Source of the DNA: an uncultured Burkholderiales bacterium
GTDB lineage: Bacteria; Pseudomonadota; Gammaproteobacteria; Burkholderiales; Burkholderiaceae_C
DNA: 64,000 nt
Reading direction: 5' to 3'
NCBI GenBank assembly: GCA_937927685.1
Contig: CALBSC010000071.1
Span: forward strand, 1 to 64,000
The stretch's first letter is position 1, and every line of letters starts with the position of its first letter. Below are positions 42,067-50,291 of the stretch, piece by piece. Both the position numbers and the translations under genes were made by a program. The notes under the pieces are model-generated. The model saw nothing but the letters and a program-made list of their open reading frames with translations. It did no database searches and was not told the origin of the DNA.

Positions 42067-43839
42067 TCAAGCAGTTGTGTCGTGCAGCACGACCCGCATC
42101 GCATCCGCCATGCGCGCCGACTGGGCATACGGCATGGGCAGGTAACGCGCCGCCATCAGGCGGGCCCATTCCTGCGCCAGCGGATCGGGTTGCATCGAGG
42201 TGTCCAGCCACAAGGCCGTGAGTCGATGTTGCCCCCACGCTTGTGCCAACGTCCTGGCGTCCCGTTGCGCTTCTTCGCGTCCGCCGATCCCGGCCAAATT
42301 GACATTGGCACGTCCATCGCTGAGCATCACCAGGACAGGCGTCACCCCCGAGCGAACCTGCTGCTGCGCCACCTCCAGTGCCAGACGCAACGCACTGGCC
42401 AGGGGCGTACCCCCACCGGCGGGCAGACCCGACAGTGCGCGCTTGGCACGCACCAACGACCGCGTGGGCGGCAGCAACACGTGGGCTTGTCCGGCCCGGA
42501 AGCTCAGCACACACACCTGGTCACGGCGGGCATAGGACTGTTGCAGCAACAACTCCACCGCCCCCTTGGCTTCTGCCAGTCGCTGTGCCGCAGCCGAACC
42601 GGATGCATCAACGGCGAAGATCAGGCAGGTGGAGGTGTGTTGGGCAAAGCGCTGGCAATGGAAGTCTTCGACGCGAATGGCCAACCTCGCCCCGTATTGC
42701 GGCGGCGCACGCAGGGCCTGACGTGGGATGGCAGAGCGCAAGGTCGCGAGGACATGCAGGCGGGCTCCCTGGTGGGGCTTGCCAGGACGCGGCGAGAGCG
42801 GGCGCCCCCGGTGCCGGCTGTGTCGAACCGCGCCTTGCTGTCCTTGAGAACCGGCACCACGCACGGCCTGGCTGTTGAGTTTCAACCGGTCCAGCAGTTG
42901 CTCGGGCAAAGCCGCCAGGGCCGCCTGCAACACCACGTCTTCGAGCGGCGGTGTCTCCTGCGGTTGCGGGGACGGCTCAGCAGATGCGTCCTGGTCGTCT
43001 GCGGGTGGCACCGCGTCGGGTGGCTCTTCCAACGGTGTCTCAGCAGACTCGGGCTCGGGCTCGGCATGGGCGTCAGCGTCGGAAGCAGGCAACACAGTGG
43101 CACGCGGCGCCAACACCCAGCGTGCGGCGCGCGACACATCTTGCGGCTCAACGGTCTGGCGGCGCTGCAATGCCGCCAGGATGCGCGCCAACCGGGCCGC
43201 CATCAGCGGCGCACGCAACGAGTCCACCCCCAGGGCCCAGGCCGTCTGGCACAAGGCCTGCAATTGCTCTTCACTCATCGCCACCTGCGACCAGTGGGCG
43301 CGGGCGTGCGCCACATCCTCGGGCTCAAAATCCGTCACGATCGGGTCGCGCAGCGTCAGCTCACGCAGATCAAGCCACAAGCCCAGTCGCTCAGCCAGGC
43401 TGGGCAGGATGCTGTTTTCGTCGTCCAGGGATTCATCCAGCGCGACAACGCCAAATGAGGTCGCCTCGCCAAGCAGGCTGCGGTCCTGCGCCTGCGCGAT
43501 ACGGGCGACCAACCCGATGTTGAGTCGCTCCGCCATGGGGAGTATCGCCACCCCTCCAGCGGCTTGCGCCAACAAGCCCGCCTGCCAGACCGGTCGACCC
43601 TGCGCCAGGGTGGCACTGACGTCCAGTCCACCCAGCAAGCGCTCGTCGTCCACATGCGAGGGAATACGCACCCCGGTGCTGACCATGGCTTTCAGGAGGG
43701 CCAGACACTGATCGCGGGCGGGGCCGTGGTGGGCACGCACCCAGGCACCTCCCAGTGCTGCGGGACTCACCGACAGTGCCGCCAATGCCCAACCCAGCTC
43801 GGAGCCAGCCTGGGACTCGGAGAGTTCCGACAGGCTCAC
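42067..43839 (-). CDS. bchD: Magnesium chelatase subunit BchD
   Basis: A 590-residue subunit with a degenerate N-terminal AAA+ domain, an acidic and proline-rich linker (about residues 250-295) and a C-terminal von Willebrand A integrin-like domain with the MIDAS motif DASGS. It forms rings with BchI to drive Mg insertion by BchH. The start overlaps the bchI stop as ATGA. Confidence 0.95.
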   Translation of the reverse strand: MSLSELSESQAGSELGWALAALSVSPAALGGAWVRAHHGPARDQCLALLKAMVSTGVRIPSHVDDERLLGGLDVSATLAQGRPVWQAGLLAQAAGGVAILPMAERLNIGLVARIAQAQDRSLLGEATSFGVVALDESLDDENSILPSLAERLGLWLDLRELTLRDPIVTDFEPEDVAHARAHWSQVAMSEEQLQALCQTAWALGVDSLRAPLMAARLARILAALQRRQTVEPQDVSRAARWVLAPRATVLPASDADAHAEPEPESAETPLEEPPDAVPPADDQDASAEPSPQPQETPPLEDVVLQAALAALPEQLLDRLKLNSQAVRGAGSQGQQGAVRHSRHRGRPLSPRPGKPHQGARLHVLATLRSAIPRQALRAPPQYGARLAIRVEDFHCQRFAQHTSTCLIFAVDASGSAAAQRLAEAKGAVELLLQQSYARRDQVCVLSFRAGQAHVLLPPTRSLVRAKRALSGLPAGGGTPLASALRLALEVAQQQVRSGVTPVLVMLSDGRANVNLAGIGGREEAQRDARTLAQAWGQHRLTALWLDTSMQPDPLAQEWARLMAARYLPMPYAQSARMADAMRVVLHDTTA

Positions 43840-44858
43840 CTCGGCAAGACTTCCTGCAAGGCCCGCTGCACGCGAGCATCCGAACCGGTGTCATCCAGGG
43901 GGTTACGCCGCAACCGGTGGCGCAGCACCAGCGGAGCCACCCGCCTCAGGTCGTCTGCCACGACCTGTTTTCGGGCATTCAGGGCGGCCATGGCGCGCAA
44001 ACTGCGCATGAGCGTCAACTCGGCCCGCAGGCCATCGGTGCCCAGGCGCTGACACAGGTCCGCACACTGGTGCAGGATGTCGTCGCCCAACTCCAGTTCG
44101 GGCAGGCGCTTGCGCGCTGCCACAATTTTGCTGCGCAACTTCTGGTTACCACTGGACCAGGTGGTGCGGAACGCCTGCGGGTCGCGCTCAAAGGCGTCGC
44201 GCCTGCGCACCACCTCCACCCGCTGCGCCAAATCCTGCGGGGTCCTCACCTCGACCGACAAACCAAAGCGGTCGAGCAGTTGTGGCCTCAACTCACCCTC
44301 TTCAGGGTTGCCGCTTCCCACCAGGACAAAGCGGGCCGGATGACGCACGCTCAGACCTTCACGCTCCACCAGGTTTTCGCCCGAGGCGGCCACGTCGATC
44401 AGCAGGTCAACCAGGTGATCCTCGAGCAGGTTGACCTCATCGATGTACAAAAAGCCCCGGTTCGCCTGCGCCAACAAACCGGGCGCAAACGACTTCACGC
44501 CCTGAGACAGGGCTTTTTCCAGATCCAGTGCACCCACCACGCGGTCCTCGGTGGCTCCCAGGGGCATGTCGACCACCGGCACCGGGCGTGTCTCCACCTT
44601 GGGTTTGCTGGCCACGCCCGCCTGGCAATGCGGGCAGGCACCTGCCGGCCCCCCCGGATCGCAGCCATAGGGGCAGCCTGCCACGACCTTCAACGGCGGC
44701 AACAAATCGGCCAGCCCCCGGACCGCCGTGGATTTACCCGTGCCCCGGTCGCCCAGCACCAGGACCCCTCCCACGGTGGGATCAACCGCGACGATCTGGA
44801 TCGCCAGAACCATGTCCTCTTGTCCAACGATTGCAGCAAAAGGGTAAGTGAGTGCCAT
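43836..44858 (-). CDS. bchI: Magnesium chelatase ATPase subunit BchI
   Basis: A 340-residue AAA+ ATPase. Walker A is GDRGTGKST (about residues 36-44), Walker B lies in GFLYIDEVNLL and the sensor/arginine regions in VGSGNPEEGELRPQLLDRFGL. First gene of the bchI-bchD-bchO operon, with two PpsR-type sites and a promoter upstream. Confidence 0.96.
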   Translation of the reverse strand: MALTYPFAAIVGQEDMVLAIQIVAVDPTVGGVLVLGDRGTGKSTAVRGLADLLPPLKVVAGCPYGCDPGGPAGACPHCQAGVASKPKVETRPVPVVDMPLGATEDRVVGALDLEKALSQGVKSFAPGLLAQANRGFLYIDEVNLLEDHLVDLLIDVAASGENLVEREGLSVRHPARFVLVGSGNPEEGELRPQLLDRFGLSVEVRTPQDLAQRVEVVRRRDAFERDPQAFRTTWSSGNQKLRSKIVAARKRLPELELGDDILHQCADLCQRLGTDGLRAELTLMRSLRAMAALNARKQVVADDLRRVAPLVLRHRLRRNPLDDTGSDARVQRALQEVLPR

Positions 44859-44901
44859 AAACGATCAGTCCGATGAGTTCAGTCAGAAAAAACAGCCATT
44901 G

Positions 44902-44971
44902 CGTCAACTCAAGATGACACTTTACATCGATTTAGACTATGCCTCGAAAAAAGTGTCAAGACAAGAGGACA
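44902..44971. promoter_or_regulatory. PpsR-type operators and promoter of bchIDO
   Basis: The 302-base gap between bchI and the second aerR-like gene holds two sites: 44902-44919 (CGTCAACTCAAGATGACA, one mismatch) and 44954-44971 (TGTCAAGACAAGAGGACA, exact ends but a less symmetric core). On the minus strand, TTGACA (44954-44959) and TCTAAA (44931-44936) at 17-base spacing form a likely bchI promoter, with one operator on the -35 and the other downstream of the start. Confidence 0.55.
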
Positions 44972-45068
44972 TTCGCGCACGAATTCCAGGGTAGCCGGGT
45001 TCGCCCCGTGGCGTTGCAACGCTTCGGGATAGCAAGTTAATGAAGCCTCTGATAGCATGGTTCTCCCC

Positions 45069-45089
45069 TCCTCCCCGGTTGCGGGAGGA
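45069..45089 (+). promoter_or_regulatory. Hairpin masking the ribosome binding site of a leader ORF
   Basis: TCCTCCC (45069-45075) pairs perfectly with GGGAGGA (45083-45089) around a seven-base loop. The right arm is the Shine-Dalgarno sequence of the ORF that starts at 45093, so folding would block its translation. An alternative longer stem starting at GGTTC (45059) and ending at GAACC (45088-45092) is also possible. Confidence 0.55.
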
Positions 45090-45092
45090 ACC

Positions 45093-45176
45093 ATGGAGTC
45101 AGCCGTGTCTCAAGCGTTTTTTCACACTGGACAATTGCCTGCCCCCACCTTGCCTTGGGAATGTCCAGGCACATGA
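45093..45176 (+). CDS. 27-residue leader ORF coupled to the second aerR-like gene
   Basis: ATG 45093 follows GGGAGGA with close spacing. The ORF has 27 codons, and its TGA (45174-45176) overlaps ATG 45173 as ATGA, the same coupling used throughout this cluster. The peptide has a polar start, Phe-Phe at residues 9-10 and several prolines; it has no membrane helix and no run of one amino acid as in classical attenuators. It may serve mainly to control translation of the downstream gene. Confidence 0.5.
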   Translation: MESAVSQAFFHTGQLPAPTLPWECPGT

Positions 45177-46027
45177 AACCGACGATGGGTCATCATGGTG
45201 CACCGTCCAGGGGACACTCTGCCGGCGCGACGGAATATCAAGACAACGCCTGCAAGCACTCCCTGCTGTCTGTCATCGAGCAACAAATCATTCCTCGCCT
45301 GTTGCAGGCCAATTCCCTGACGAGTCCCCCCATCGTGGTCGGTGCCGGTGTGTTGCCCGCGCCCCCGGCCGCTGACATCGAAAAATTCGCCCTGGCTTGC
45401 GTGCACGCGGATGAAGCAGCGGCTCATGCCCGGCTCATGGGTTTTCGCCAACAGGGCTACACCACCGATCAATTGTTCCTGCAGGTGATTGCCCCGGCCG
45501 CCCGTTTTCTCGGCTTGCAGTGGGAACAAGATCAGCAGGATTTCAGCCAGGTCACGCTGGGTTTGTTACGCCTGCACCAGTTATCACACGAATTGGGCTA
45601 TGCCTACCGCGATGGGCCACAGGAGGCTGGGGTGCGCCGTCGCATCATGCTGGCATCGGCCCCAGGTTCACAGCACCTTTTGGGGCTGACCATTGTGTCC
45701 GAGTTCTTCAGAAAAGAGCGCTGGCAGGTGGTGGTAGAAATTTCAACCACCGAACCCGACCTGACCCAGGCAGTCTCGAACGAATGGTTTGAAGTGGTGG
45801 GCCTGTCCGTGGGCGTGGTGGAGCAATTGGAAGATATTCCATCCCTCATTCAAACCCTGCGTCACCACTCACGCAACCCGGATCTGCGTGTGCTGCTGGG
45901 TGGCCCGGCCTTTCTCACGCGAGCCGTCGAGGCAAACAGCCTGGGGGCAGATGGCATCTCCCTCGACGCCGCCGATGCAGTCGTGCTCGCTGCGAAGTTG
46001 CTCGGGTCCGACAACGCCGCCTCCTGA
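45173..46027 (+). CDS. Second AerR/PpaA-like B12-domain protein
   Basis: A 284-residue protein with the same layout as AerR at 34884: a helical N-terminal region (LLSVIEQQIIPRLLQA, about residues 31-46; APAARFLGLQWEQDQQDF at 108-124) and a C-terminal Rossmann domain with GGPAFL. The B12 loop keeps the histidine and glycine (GSQHLLG, His168, Gly171) but Ser166 replaces the aspartate of D-x-H-x-x-G. It is divergent to bchIDO. I place the start at ATG 45173 because of the ATGA coupling; ATG 45161 is an alternative. It may sense cobalamin or another tetrapyrrole. Confidence 0.8.
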   Translation: MKPTMGHHGAPSRGHSAGATEYQDNACKHSLLSVIEQQIIPRLLQANSLTSPPIVVGAGVLPAPPAADIEKFALACVHADEAAAHARLMGFRQQGYTTDQLFLQVIAPAARFLGLQWEQDQQDFSQVTLGLLRLHQLSHELGYAYRDGPQEAGVRRRIMLASAPGSQHLLGLTIVSEFFRKERWQVVVEISTTEPDLTQAVSNEWFEVVGLSVGVVEQLEDIPSLIQTLRHHSRNPDLRVLLGGPAFLTRAVEANSLGADGISLDAADAVVLAAKLLGSDNAAS

Positions 46028-46056
46028 GGCCAACTCAGGCCGAAACAGGCCAAGAC

Positions 46057-46102
46057 GGCTCAGGGGCTCAGGGGCTCAGGGGCTCAGGGGCTCAGGGGCT
46101 CA
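46057..46102. repeat. Tandem 8-bp repeat GGCTCAGG, 5.75 copies
   Basis: Five perfect copies of GGCTCAGG plus GGCTCA lie between the convergent aerR-like gene and the MBL-fold gene, and reach into the stop codon of the latter. The array is of a kind that expands and contracts by slippage; it can change only the intergenic length and not the proteins. No terminator is evident here otherwise. Confidence 0.9.
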
Positions 46103-46975
46103 CAGCGCGTTGACCGGAATTTTCAGATAGGACGTGCCGTTGGCTTCCGGGGGCGGCATCTCGCCTGCGCGGATGTTGATCTGCACCGCCGGCAGAATCA
46201 GCACGGGCATCTCCAGGGTGGCGTCGCGCTGGGTACGCATCTCGACGAACTGCGCCTCACTGATTCCATCATGCACATGGATGTTCCTGGCTCGCTGCTC
46301 GGCCACCGTGGTCTCGAAAGCCACCGGACGGTTGTTCGGCGGGTAGTCATGGCACATGAAGAGCCGGGTCTGGGGGGGCAGGTTCAACAGTTTGCGCGCG
46401 GATGCGTACAGGGTCCTGGCGTTGCCACCGGGGAAATCACAGCGGGCCGTGCCGACATCGGGCATGAACAACGTGTCGCCCACAAACACGGCATCGCCCA
46501 CCTGGTAGGCCACACAGGCGGGCGTGTGTCCGGGCACGGCCATCACCTGGCCACTCAACTCGCCGAAGCGAAACGTCTCCCCATCCTTGAGCAGCGCATC
46601 GAACTGCGAACCGTCCAGCCGAAATCCGGGTTCGAGGTTGAAGATGGCCTTGAACACTTGTTGCACCGCGGTGATCTGGTGGCCAATGGCGATCTGACCA
46701 CCCAGCTGCTGCTTCAGGTAGGGCGCCGCGCTCAGGTGGTCGGCATGAGCATGGGTCTCCAGAATCCAGGCGACCTGGAGGCGATGCGTTTTCACATAGT
46801 CGATGACCTTGTTGGCCGACATGTGCTGGGTACGGCCTGACTTGGGGTCGTAGTCCAGCACCGAGTCGATGATGGCCGCAGCTGTGCCCGGACCGTTGTG
46901 GACGACATAGGTCACCGTCCAGGTAGCTGGGTCAAACAAGCCGTGTACTTGGGGCTGCAGCGTGGGATTGATCAT
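46100..46975 (-). CDS. blh: Blh-type metallo-beta-lactamase-fold hydrolase (persulfide dioxygenase-like)
   Basis: A 291-residue MBL-fold protein with the metal motif THAHADH (about residues 75-81), VPGHTPACVAY, GDTLFMPDVGTARCDFPGG and LFMCHDYPP. This is the pattern of Blh/persulfide dioxygenase-like enzymes that act on persulfides in sulfide detoxification. It is divergent to a BigR/SqrR-type repressor with an AT-rich region between, the usual regulatory pair. The lack of a rhodanese domain makes it a stand-alone hydrolase. Confidence 0.85.
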   Translation of the reverse strand: MINPTLQPQVHGLFDPATWTVTYVVHNGPGTAAAIIDSVLDYDPKSGRTQHMSANKVIDYVKTHRLQVAWILETHAHADHLSAAPYLKQQLGGQIAIGHQITAVQQVFKAIFNLEPGFRLDGSQFDALLKDGETFRFGELSGQVMAVPGHTPACVAYQVGDAVFVGDTLFMPDVGTARCDFPGGNARTLYASARKLLNLPPQTRLFMCHDYPPNNRPVAFETTVAEQRARNIHVHDGISEAQFVEMRTQRDATLEMPVLILPAVQINIRAGEMPPPEANGTSYLKIPVNAL

Positions 46976-47007
46976 GGGTTGTCTATCTGGATATATCGGT
47001 TTTTTAT

Positions 47008-47042
47008 AGTCTATTGAAATACAATATATTAGTCAATATACT
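47008..47042. promoter_or_regulatory. AT-rich inverted repeats, candidate BigR/SqrR operator
   Basis: AGTCTATTG (47008-47016) and CAATATACT (47034-47042) are inverted arms with one mismatch, and TATTG-aaata-CAATA (47012-47026) is a perfect shorter palindrome inside. The sequence lies in the 108-base gap between the divergent blh and bigR genes, where the repressor would be expected to bind. The low G+C of this gap contrasts with its surroundings. Confidence 0.5.
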
Positions 47043-47083
47043 GTAGACTTCGCAGAACTTCTGCCTATCCCCGTGCATCCGAC

Positions 47084-47416
47084 ATGACCGACACGACACT
47101 CGACCTTCACGACATGCAGGCCGCCGCCGGCCGGGCCTGCGAGCTGATGAAGGTACTTGCCAACCCCGACCGCCTGCTCATTTGCTGCCATCTGTCACAG
47201 CAGGAACTGTGCGTGGGCGAACTCGAAGCCAGCCTGGGCATCCTCCAGCCGACACTCTCACAGCAACTGAGTGTGCTTCGCAATGCCGGGTTGGTGACAA
47301 CGCGACGTGAGGGCAAGAACATCTTTTACCAACTCACCAGTGGTCCCGCGATGGCGGTGATGACCACGCTGTTTCAACAGTTCTGCCCGCCCGCAGGAAC
47401 CAGGAGCAAACCATGA
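47084..47416 (+). CDS. bigR: BigR/SqrR-type ArsR-family persulfide-sensing repressor
   Basis: A 110-residue winged-helix repressor. The HTH is LGILQPTLSQQLSVLRNAGLV, and the two sensing cysteines of the BigR/SqrR type are present (Cys43 in ELCVGEL and Cys101 near the C-terminus); additional Cys34-Cys35 are seen. In this family, persulfides link the two cysteines and release DNA. It is coupled by a four-base overlap to two YeeE/YedE genes and divergent to blh. In Rhodobacter capsulatus, SqrR also controls photosynthesis genes in response to sulfide. Confidence 0.9.
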   Translation: MTDTTLDLHDMQAAAGRACELMKVLANPDRLLICCHLSQQELCVGELEASLGILQPTLSQQLSVLRNAGLVTTRREGKNIFYQLTSGPAMAVMTTLFQQFCPPAGTRSKP

Positions 47417-47847
47417 CGCCGGATTGGACCCACTTCACCCCCTGGACGGCGCTCGCCGGCGGACTTCTGCTGGGCGTGGCTTCAGCCGCCTTCATCCTGG
47501 TCAACGGACGGGTGCTGGGCATCAGCGGAATCCTGGGAGGCCTCCTGTTGCCCCAGCGCAGCGACACCAGTTGGCGCGTGTTCTTCCTGTTGGGACTGGT
47601 GCTGGCGCCGGCCACCCTGTCCTGGCTGGCCCCCGGCCTGATCAGCGCCCCGCGCATCGAAGCGGGCAACGCGGCCATCGTGGCCGCTGGCCTCCTGGTG
47701 GGCTTGGGCACGCGCTATGGCGCTGGCTGCACCAGCGGCCATGGCGTGTGTGGACTGTCAAGGCTGTCGCCGCGATCGCTGGTGGCCACGCTGGCCTTCA
47801 TGGCCTCGGGCTTTGCCATGGTCTTTGTCGTGCGTCACCTGATCTGA
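47413..47847 (+). CDS. YeeE/YedE-family transporter, first half (PmpA-like)
   Basis: A 144-residue membrane protein with four predicted helices and the GLGTRYGAGCTSGHGVCGLSRLSPRS motif, whose cysteines are a hallmark of YeeE/YedE (thiosulfate/sulfur compound) channels. It starts inside the bigR stop (ATGA) and forms a pair with the next gene. Family members beside BigR are thought to move reduced sulfur compounds across the inner membrane. Confidence 0.9.
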   Translation: MTPDWTHFTPWTALAGGLLLGVASAAFILVNGRVLGISGILGGLLLPQRSDTSWRVFFLLGLVLAPATLSWLAPGLISAPRIEAGNAAIVAAGLLVGLGTRYGAGCTSGHGVCGLSRLSPRSLVATLAFMASGFAMVFVVRHLI

Positions 47848-47864
47848 TGGCTAGGAGACCTTTC

Positions 47865-48308
47865 ATGCACCGCTTTGCTGAATTCGTGGTGGGCCTGCTA
47901 TTTGGCTGGGGCCTTTTGATCGCTGGCATGACCGACCCCGGCAAGGTGATCGGCTTCCTGGACCTGGCAGGCGCCTGGGATCCGTCGCTGGCCTTCGTCA
48001 TGGGCGGCGGCATTCTGGTGGGTCTGTTCGGCTTTACCGTGGCCAAACGCCGCACGACAAGCTTCCTGGGCTCGGCAATGCATCTGCCCACTTCGCGTGA
48101 GATTGACCGCCGTCTGGTGTGGGGTTCGCTCACCTTCGGCGCAGGTTGGGGGCTGGCAGGCTTTTGCCCGGGTCCGGGTATCGTTGCCATGGGGGCAGGT
48201 GAGCCCAAGGCCGCGCTGTTTGTCCTGGCCATGATGGCCGGCATGCTGGTGTTCGAGGGACTGGATCGTCGGGCCAAAGGCTTGGCCTCACCAAGCACCG
48301 ACACCTGA
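47865..48308 (+). CDS. YeeE/YedE-family transporter, second half (PmpB-like)
   Basis: A 147-residue membrane protein with four predicted helices, GMTDPGKVIGFLDLAGAWDPSLAFVMGGGI and the cysteine-bearing GLAGFCPGPGIVAMG. AGGAG (47853-47857) precedes the ATG. With its upstream neighbour it would make a complete YeeE/YedE-like unit. Convergent with the caspase-like gene after 39 bases. Confidence 0.9.
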   Translation: MHRFAEFVVGLLFGWGLLIAGMTDPGKVIGFLDLAGAWDPSLAFVMGGGILVGLFGFTVAKRRTTSFLGSAMHLPTSREIDRRLVWGSLTFGAGWGLAGFCPGPGIVAMGAGEPKAALFVLAMMAGMLVFEGLDRRAKGLASPSTDT

Positions 48309-48347
48309 AGTGGACCAGTCCTCATCCCATGCGTCGCCCGTTACGAG

Positions 48348-50138
48348 TCATTGTCGGAAATAGAACTCACCGATCGCCTGGTCATACAAAGCTGGCGTTT
48401 GCTCATGGCCAACCGACTTGGCCAGATTGACCACTTCATTGCGCACGTTTCGCAGCACGCGATCCACTGAAATGCCTGGCTTGACCATCTCTTTGATGAA
48501 CACGCGTGTGAACAATCCATTTTTCTCGGTGTCGTTCTGACCCAGCTTGTCCAGGGCCTGCTGGCCTGAGCCCGCTGAAAAAATAATCATCTGGCCGGTG
48601 GCCGCCGAAGTGGGCGCCAAGCCTCTTCCGCCAAGCGCACGCCCTTGCCCTTTGAAGGGGTTATCCCTGCATGCGTCGATGACCGCCAGGGCGAACTTGG
48701 TCTTTCTATCCTGCAAATCATCGAGGATACGTTGGAGTTGTATGGCCTCGTCCTTGACTTGCTCCTCATGATCCCCTTTGATGTCAACGGGCAAAAGGTA
48801 ATTGGCATTGCCCAACTGAACACCATGCCCGGCATAGAACACCAGCACCTCATCGCCCCCCTGAACCTGCTGTCGGAAGTCCCTCAAGGCTTGCTTGAAT
48901 TTTTTTTCATCCAGATTCAGATGTTTCCACACCTTGAATCCAACAGACTCCAGGGTCCTGGCCATTGAATCCGCATCCATCCCGGCGTTATTGAGTTTGG
49001 GCACATCCCGATACAAGTCATTGCCAATCACCAGGGCTTTACGGTTGGCAAAGATTGGTGGGGATGGGGGTTGAGTGTTGACCGGTGGTGCAGCTTCAGT
49101 CTTGGCAGCTTGGGCAACGGCCAGCGCGTTGGCCTGCTGTAACTGAGCCAGCAGCTCCCGCATTTTTTCAAGTTGTAGCGCCAGGTTTTGCTTCTCAAGC
49201 TCGATGGCTTGGCGCTCTTTGATTAAATGCTGAACCTCGCTGGACGCAGTGGTCGTCGACGTGATGTTGGCTGCGCTGGAGGTTGTGATGGCCGGCTGAG
49301 CGGATGTCGACTGACTTGGTGCTGCAGGTTTTACAGGTACCGCGGCTAGCGTGGTGTCAGCGCCACCCTGAAATTTCAGTGCCAGTAGCGGAACAGGTTT
49401 TCTATTCAGGAACGACTGCTCGACCGATTCAATCAAAATGGCAAGCCAATTGCTCAAAATCTCATGGTTGGGGCCAATCCGACCTGCTCTGGCCTCTTCG
49501 CGGAATTGGCCTGTGCCCGCCCCCTTGGGAGGCACGATGAAAAGATCGAGGTCTATGCCTAGGCCGCTGTATTGCTGTACGCGAAGCTCGGCCATGAGCA
49601 AGCTCTTGTTCTGCAAGGGACCCAACTCATGAAAGCCCGGGATCAAAGGGCTCCACCACTCGCTTTGGGTGGCTGTATTGACGAGCCAATTGGACATGTT
49701 CCCCAACTGAAAAACGCGAGAGCATTTGTTGATGAGTCCATTCGGCGATGTGCCATGAAGACTCACCAAAAAGTGGTAAATGTTGGAAGGGTCCGAACTG
49801 CAGGACGTAGCGCCCCACTTCACGCCAGAGCGGGTATACCGGACCACCATGAAGGGTATGTCCGCGTCTGGGGAACTGTTTTTCAGAACCAGGACGTCCC
49901 AGTTGAAACCAGTTCTGGGGATAGAAGCTGTTCGGGTCACCTGCCACTGCCCAGGAGGAAGCGGGGTCCCTGCGTCACCTGACAAGACCAGATGATCTTT
50001 GTAAACCGCCCCCACGGTGGGTTGCGCCTGTGCAGTGGCGACACCACATACCCACAACGCAATCAGGAAGCCCGTGTGCACACTAAAAAAGGTGAGCTTG
50101 CATTGAACTCTTGCAAGAAAATGCGCAATGAAAAGCAT
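48348..50138 (-). CDS. Secreted caspase-like (C14) protein with coiled coil
   Basis: A protein of about 596 residues: an N-terminal signal sequence ending near AQAQ (residue 39), a long N-terminal domain of unknown fold, a Ser/Thr/Ala-rich linker, a coiled coil (QHLIKERQAIELEKQ and on) and a C-terminal peptidase C14/metacaspase domain from about residue 363. The catalytic pair is visible as His438 in YAGHG and Cys490 in DACRDNP. Start 50138 precedes the signal; a longer frame to 50219 is possible. Divergent to the lipoprotein/second caspase operon. Substrate unknown. Confidence 0.85.
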   Translation of the reverse strand: MLFIAHFLARVQCKLTFFSVHTGFLIALWVCGVATAQAQPTVGAVYKDHLVLSGDAGTPLPPGQWQVTRTASIPRTGFNWDVLVLKNSSPDADIPFMVVRYTRSGVKWGATSCSSDPSNIYHFLVSLHGTSPNGLINKCSRVFQLGNMSNWLVNTATQSEWWSPLIPGFHELGPLQNKSLLMAELRVQQYSGLGIDLDLFIVPPKGAGTGQFREEARAGRIGPNHEILSNWLAILIESVEQSFLNRKPVPLLALKFQGGADTTLAAVPVKPAAPSQSTSAQPAITTSSAANITSTTTASSEVQHLIKERQAIELEKQNLALQLEKMRELLAQLQQANALAVAQAAKTEAAPPVNTQPPSPPIFANRKALVIGNDLYRDVPKLNNAGMDADSMARTLESVGFKVWKHLNLDEKKFKQALRDFRQQVQGGDEVLVFYAGHGVQLGNANYLLPVDIKGDHEEQVKDEAIQLQRILDDLQDRKTKFALAVIDACRDNPFKGQGRALGGRGLAPTSAATGQMIIFSAGSGQQALDKLGQNDTEKNGLFTRVFIKEMVKPGISVDRVLRNVRNEVVNLAKSVGHEQTPALYDQAIGEFYFRQ

Positions 50139-50291
50139 AGGGCTTGTTTGGGCAAATGATCGGGCCACGGGGCCTAGAAGATTGATTATGCTAGATTGGT
50201 CATGTCCGCAACGGGGCATGACACCCCATGAAGCCCGCAGAAAGACAGCAGTCTGGCCATCAAGCCATCCCCAACCCCAGAATCAGGCCCC

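Noticed and set aside
41710..43458. Plus-strand ORF of 582 codons over bchO and bchD
   Set aside because: It lies antisense to two clearly identified genes, and its translation is low-complexity with no recognisable domain.
44909..45094. 61-codon minus-strand ORF upstream of bchI
   Set aside because: It spans the bchI promoter and operator region and has no ribosome binding site or family resemblance.
45161..46027. ATG 45161 as start of the second AerR-like gene
   Set aside because: No good ribosome binding site precedes it, whereas ATG 45173 is in an ATGA overlap with a leader ORF that has one; kept only as an alternative.
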